This document shows positions 21,988-23,990 of a stretch of 23,990 bases of DNA, one piece after another. How positions within the stretch are numbered: position 1 is the stretch's first letter; each line of letters opens with the position of its first letter. A program made the position numbers and the translations under genes. The stretch comes from Phaeocystidibacter sp965659725 (GTDB taxonomy: Bacteria; Bacteroidota; Bacteroidia; Flavobacteriales; Schleiferiaceae). A model generated the notes under the pieces. It was given only the letters and a program-made list of their open reading frames with translations, ran no database searches and was not told the DNA's origin. Location of the stretch: NCBI GenBank assembly GCA_965659725.1, contig CBFHXG010000032.1, forward strand, positions 1 to 23,990, in the 5' to 3' direction.

Positions 21988-23832
21988 ATGTGTGGAATTG
22001 TAGGGTACATAGGGCCTAAAGATGCCTACCCAATTCTCATCAAAGGATTACAACGCTTGGAGTACCGAGGGTACGACAGCGCTGGCGTAGCCCTCCTCGA
22101 CGATGGCAGCCTACACCTCTATAAAAAACAAGGGAAAGTTTCTGACCTCGAAAATGAGGCCAATGGCAAGAACGTCAATGGCCACCTAGGCATAGGTCAC
22201 ACTCGATGGGCTACACACGGACCACCAAGTGATAGGAACTCACACCCGCACCTTTCGAACAATGGCGAGATCGCTTTGATCCACAACGGTATCATTGAAA
22301 ACTACGCCCCACTCAAAGAGGTTCTCGAGTCCAGAGGATTTAACTTCAAGAGCGACACCGATACCGAGGTATTGGTCAACCTCATCCAACACGTGAAGTC
22401 GGAGAACAACCTCTCCCTCGAAGATGCAGTGAGAACCGCACTCAACGAAGTTCACGGAGCCTACGCTATCTGTGTATTCGAAGTGAACAACCCGAACGTT
22501 ATCGTTACGGCCAAAATGGGTAGCCCATTGGTGATCGGATTGAATGAAGACGAGTATTTCATCGCCTCTGATGCAACTCCATTCCTCGAATACACCAAGC
22601 GAGCTGTCTACTTGGAAGATGGCGAGATGGCAACCATCGATATCAAGAATGGTCTGCGTATCCGCACCATTACAGATAACAGGAATATCAACCCAGATAT
22701 TCAACAATTGAAGATGGATATCGCCTCTATCGAAAAGGCGGGTTACGACCACTTCATGTTGAAGGAGATCTATGAACAACCAAAAGCCATCTCTGATACT
22801 TTCAGAGGTAGACTTCTCCCTGATCAAAACATGATCAAAATGGGAGGCTTATTCGAGTACAAAGATCGATTCATCAATGCCAATCGCATCATCATCGTTG
22901 GATGCGGTACCTCATGGCACGCAGGTCTTGTAGGTGAATATCTGTTTGAAGACCTTGCTAGGATCCCAGTTGAAGTTGAATACGCTTCAGAATTCCGTTA
23001 CAGGAATCCAGTGATCACGGATCAAGACGTGGTTATCGCCATTTCTCAATCTGGTGAAACGGCCGACACCCTAGCTGCCATTAAATTGGCGAAGGAAAAG
23101 GGTGCGATTATCTTCGGGATCTGTAACGTTGTTGGTAGCTCAATTGCCCGTGAAACTCACGCTGGAGCCTATACTCACGCTGGTCCAGAGATCGGTGTAG
23201 CATCTACCAAAGCGTTCACTGCTCAAGTTACCGTCCTTGCCCTCCTCAGCATCGAATTGGCCAAGATGAAGGGAACCTTGAGCTCTACACGTTACCACGA
23301 GTTACTCGAGGAACTTTATGCCATTCCAACGAAGATCGAGCGCATGCTCGAAACGGATGATAAGGTAACCGAGATCTCAGAAAAGTATAAGGACGCCCAA
23401 AACTGCCTTTATCTAGGTAGAGGATTCAACTTCCCAGTAGCCCTAGAGGGTGCCTTGAAGCTAAAAGAGATCAGCTATATCCATGCAGAAGGTTACCCAG
23501 CTGCAGAGATGAAACACGGTCCTATCGCCTTGATCGACGAGAATATGCCCGTTTTCGTGATCGCGCCTCGCAACGGGCAATACGACAAGATCGTGAGCAA
23601 TATTCAAGAGGTTAAGGCACGTGATGGCAAGATCATCGCCATCGTGAGCGAAGGCGACAAGGAAATCTCCAAAATGGCCGACTATACCATTGAGATCCCT
23701 GAAAGCTCTGAGGCATTTAGCCCATTATTGACCACTATTCCACTCCAACTCCTCTCTTACCACATTGCCGTGATGAGAGGGTGTAACGTGGATCAGCCGA
23801 GAAACTTGGCTAAATCGGTTACAGTGGAATAA
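21988..23832 (+). CDS. glmS: Glutamine--fructose-6-phosphate aminotransferase (isomerizing)
   Basis: Makes glucosamine 6-phosphate from fructose 6-phosphate and glutamine, the first step toward UDP-GlcNAc for peptidoglycan and lipopolysaccharide. Cys2 (MCGIVGYIG) is the amidotransferase nucleophile; GHTRWATHG and HNGIIENY complete that domain (about 1-225). Two SIS domains follow: the first with IIVGCGTSWHAGL and SQSGETADTLAA, the second with YLGRGFNFPVALEGALKLKE and HAEGYPAAEMKHGPIALID. It ends in the conserved KSVTVE. At 614 residues the length is normal. No glmS riboswitch-like structure fits in the 17-bp gap upstream. Confidence 0.98.
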   Translation: MCGIVGYIGPKDAYPILIKGLQRLEYRGYDSAGVALLDDGSLHLYKKQGKVSDLENEANGKNVNGHLGIGHTRWATHGPPSDRNSHPHLSNNGEIALIHNGIIENYAPLKEVLESRGFNFKSDTDTEVLVNLIQHVKSENNLSLEDAVRTALNEVHGAYAICVFEVNNPNVIVTAKMGSPLVIGLNEDEYFIASDATPFLEYTKRAVYLEDGEMATIDIKNGLRIRTITDNRNINPDIQQLKMDIASIEKAGYDHFMLKEIYEQPKAISDTFRGRLLPDQNMIKMGGLFEYKDRFINANRIIIVGCGTSWHAGLVGEYLFEDLARIPVEVEYASEFRYRNPVITDQDVVIAISQSGETADTLAAIKLAKEKGAIIFGICNVVGSSIARETHAGAYTHAGPEIGVASTKAFTAQVTVLALLSIELAKMKGTLSSTRYHELLEELYAIPTKIERMLETDDKVTEISEKYKDAQNCLYLGRGFNFPVALEGALKLKEISYIHAEGYPAAEMKHGPIALIDENMPVFVIAPRNGQYDKIVSNIQEVKARDGKIIAIVSEGDKEISKMADYTIEIPESSEAFSPLLTTIPLQLLSYHIAVMRGCNVDQPRNLAKSVTVE

Positions 23833-23990
23833 AAGAGAAAAGTGGTTATTCTTACCCCCAATTACTTAACATAAGTTTCTCTATATCAATAACTACCACT
23901 AAACTTTGGGATTCAAATTATTCTGAATGTAACCCGTCAGCACAATTCGGACACAACTTAGTAAATTGTTAGTCATAGTTCTAGCTTTAG

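Noticed and set aside
22240..22827. Long minus-strand frame inside glmS
   Set aside because: Antisense shadow of a conserved housekeeping gene; no signals of its own.
23833..23990. Promoter for a gene beyond the right edge (TAAACTTTG near 23900)
   Set aside because: The spacing between TA and TTTG is one base too long for TAnnTTTG, and no gene start is visible in the window.

Overview
The window reads as chromosomal DNA of a Bacteroidota bacterium, most likely order Flavobacteriales. A Cryomorphaceae/Schleiferiaceae-like member is my guess from overall protein character and cannot be proven here. The support is two secreted proteins with type IX secretion (T9SS) C-terminal sorting domains, a DUF4270 lipoprotein, many promoters with the Bacteroidota -7 box TAnnTTTG (often with TTG about 20-23 bp upstream), almost no Shine-Dalgarno sites, and the panC-panD / GT5-like / DUF4270 / glmS neighbourhood that recurs in this phylum.

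Left part (1-6184): the 5' part of an LTA4H-type M1 aminopeptidase lipoprotein runs off the left edge on the minus strand. Divergent from it are a YvlD-type membrane protein and a T9SS cargo protein. The latter converges on, and overlaps by 15 bp, a PNGase F-like T9SS glycoamidase. Upstream of that enzyme, in the same direction, lies a tight run: trmB, an alkyltransferase-like (ATL) protein, a MmcQ/YjbR protein and a DUF502 membrane protein.

Middle (6185-14304): a small barrel-like exported protein, glyS, a very acidic small lipoprotein, and a shared bidirectional terminator facing an operon (dCMP deaminase, then S41 C-terminal processing peptidase) on the minus strand. A tRNA-Leu(CAA) with its own promoter and terminator follows. 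Then come prs, rplY (L25/CTC) and pth on the plus strand, and a lipoprotein of unknown function.

Right part (14305-23990): an 833-bp gene-free stretch rich in GC hairpins and carrying two inverted copies of a two-hairpin repeat, with a third copy at 6883-6971 upstream of glyS. Next is a compact CD225 - DUF2752 - CD225 membrane cassette. Convergent to it is the minus-strand operon panC-panD-flippase-like membrane protein-radA. Divergent from panC, with interlocking promoters, is the plus-strand run: a stand-alone GT5-like protein, a DUF4270 lipoprotein and glmS. The last 158 bp hold no gene that I can see.

Most of the window is housekeeping. The most unusual signal is the repeated element: two hairpins with an exactly 19-nt conserved second loop in all three copies and wobble or bulge differences in the stems. 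Also notable are the CD225/DUF2752 cassette, the T9SS-exported PNGase F homologue, and several start sites that promoter position decides.
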